Positions 63,631-64,000 of a stretch of 64,000 bases of DNA are shown in pieces; positions within the stretch are counted from its first letter, which is position 1; each line of letters starts with the position of its first letter. The translations under genes were made by a program, and so were the position numbers. Below the pieces are notes generated by a model, which worked only from the letters and a program-made list of their open reading frames with translations, ran no database searches and was not told the DNA's origin. Origin of the DNA: Viscum album (lineage: Eukaryota; Streptophyta; Magnoliopsida; Santalales; Viscaceae); contig OY728136.1 in the NCBI GenBank assembly GCA_963277665.1, positions 810,241,123-810,305,122 on the forward strand. Reading direction: 5' to 3'.

Positions 63631-64000
63631 AAATTGCATCCTCGTAATTTAATTTTGATCTTGGTAATAAAGGGGTTGAAATTTGGAAATACTGTTTTTT
63701 GGAAATCCACATAATATAAATGTTTAATAAAATATCCTCTTGATAAGAGATAAAGGTAAGTAAAAATGTCATCTATAATAACACATAACTAGTTTTATAA
63801 TAAGAAGAACATTGGTGGGAAGTGAATATATGAACATGGAAAAAGGAATAAGTAATTATAGAGATTGATAGATATCATTGATCACAAAAATGGGTGATCT
63901 AGATAAGTTTAATTACCATAAAATCATAAATATTTAATGTTTTAAAATACAATAAATTCATCAAAAATGAAGGTATTATGATAACATTTTTGTTTCAATA
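63631..64000 (-). other. 3' interior of element G, truncated by window end
   Basis: Should be the end of pol or the 3' untranslated part of G. The minus strand next to the PPT reads IKLRGCNLFKGVE, which resembles the short tail of gypsy polyproteins. Nothing else can be supported. Confidence 0.4.

Larger units (their letters stand above)
59671..64000 (-). mobile_element. Element G: Ty3/gypsy retrotransposon of the D group, partial
   Basis: The 3' LTR is 59671-63614. The PPT is at 63615. The interior starts and runs out of the window. It shares TATA position, the 190-bp array and LTR ends with D, but the sequences are too diverged to be the same subfamily. The left edge TGTAAAG at 59671 is chosen because F's LTR stops there. 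Confidence 0.72.

Noticed and set aside
1..64000. Host protein-coding gene, tRNA or rRNA
   Set aside because: No exon-like conserved domain, splice-bounded frame or RNA gene was recognised; all coding similarity is to retrotransposon gag and pol.

Overview
The window looks like intergenic DNA from a large, AT-rich plant genome. It is built almost entirely of decayed LTR retrotransposons, and I recognise no host gene, rRNA, tRNA or CRISPR array. The plant assignment rests on the element types: Ty3/gypsy elements with 1.7 to 4.6 kb LTRs, a Sirevirus-type Ty1/copia element, and primer-binding sites of the initiator-methionine tRNA type. The species cannot be named. Every coding region carries stops and frameshifts, so no protein here is expected to be made intact.

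The main result is that the 64 kb can be read as one nested stack of eight elements, named here A to H. H (Ty3/gypsy, minus) is the outermost and oldest; only 1-410 and 50890-52852 are visible. Into its interior went A (plus, 411-50889), a gag-only derivative with about 3.0 kb LTRs. A's 3' LTR was then hit twice. B (Ty3/gypsy, minus, 8788-28129) carries C (Sirevirus-like copia, minus, about 12542-23955) inside its reverse transcriptase. E (gag-only gypsy derivative, plus, 28573-50421) carries D (Ty3/gypsy, minus, 36876-50232) inside its own 3' LTR. To the right, F (Ty3/gypsy, plus, from 52853) sits in H's 5' LTR. F's 3' LTR is cut at about 59670 by G (minus, running out of the window), which belongs to the same LTR group as D.

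The evidence is that pieces of one LTR stop at the edge of the next element and resume on its far side in the right order. Paired LTRs then have matching reconstructed lengths: A about 2.99 and 2.98 kb, E about 2.75 and 2.76 kb. PBS and polypurine tracts fall in the expected places. Target-site duplications are perfect for D (TACAT) and near-perfect for A and B.

The coding relics are: gag-pol in B, D and F (PR-RT-RNaseH-IN order, gypsy); gag-pol in C (PR-IN-RT-RNaseH order, copia) with an extra third open region downstream of pol; and gag alone in A and E. A and E therefore look non-autonomous and would have needed pol from other elements. The least expected signals are the 190-bp repeat array in the LTRs of D and G, the third ORF of C, and the unfamiliar gag-like frame of A.
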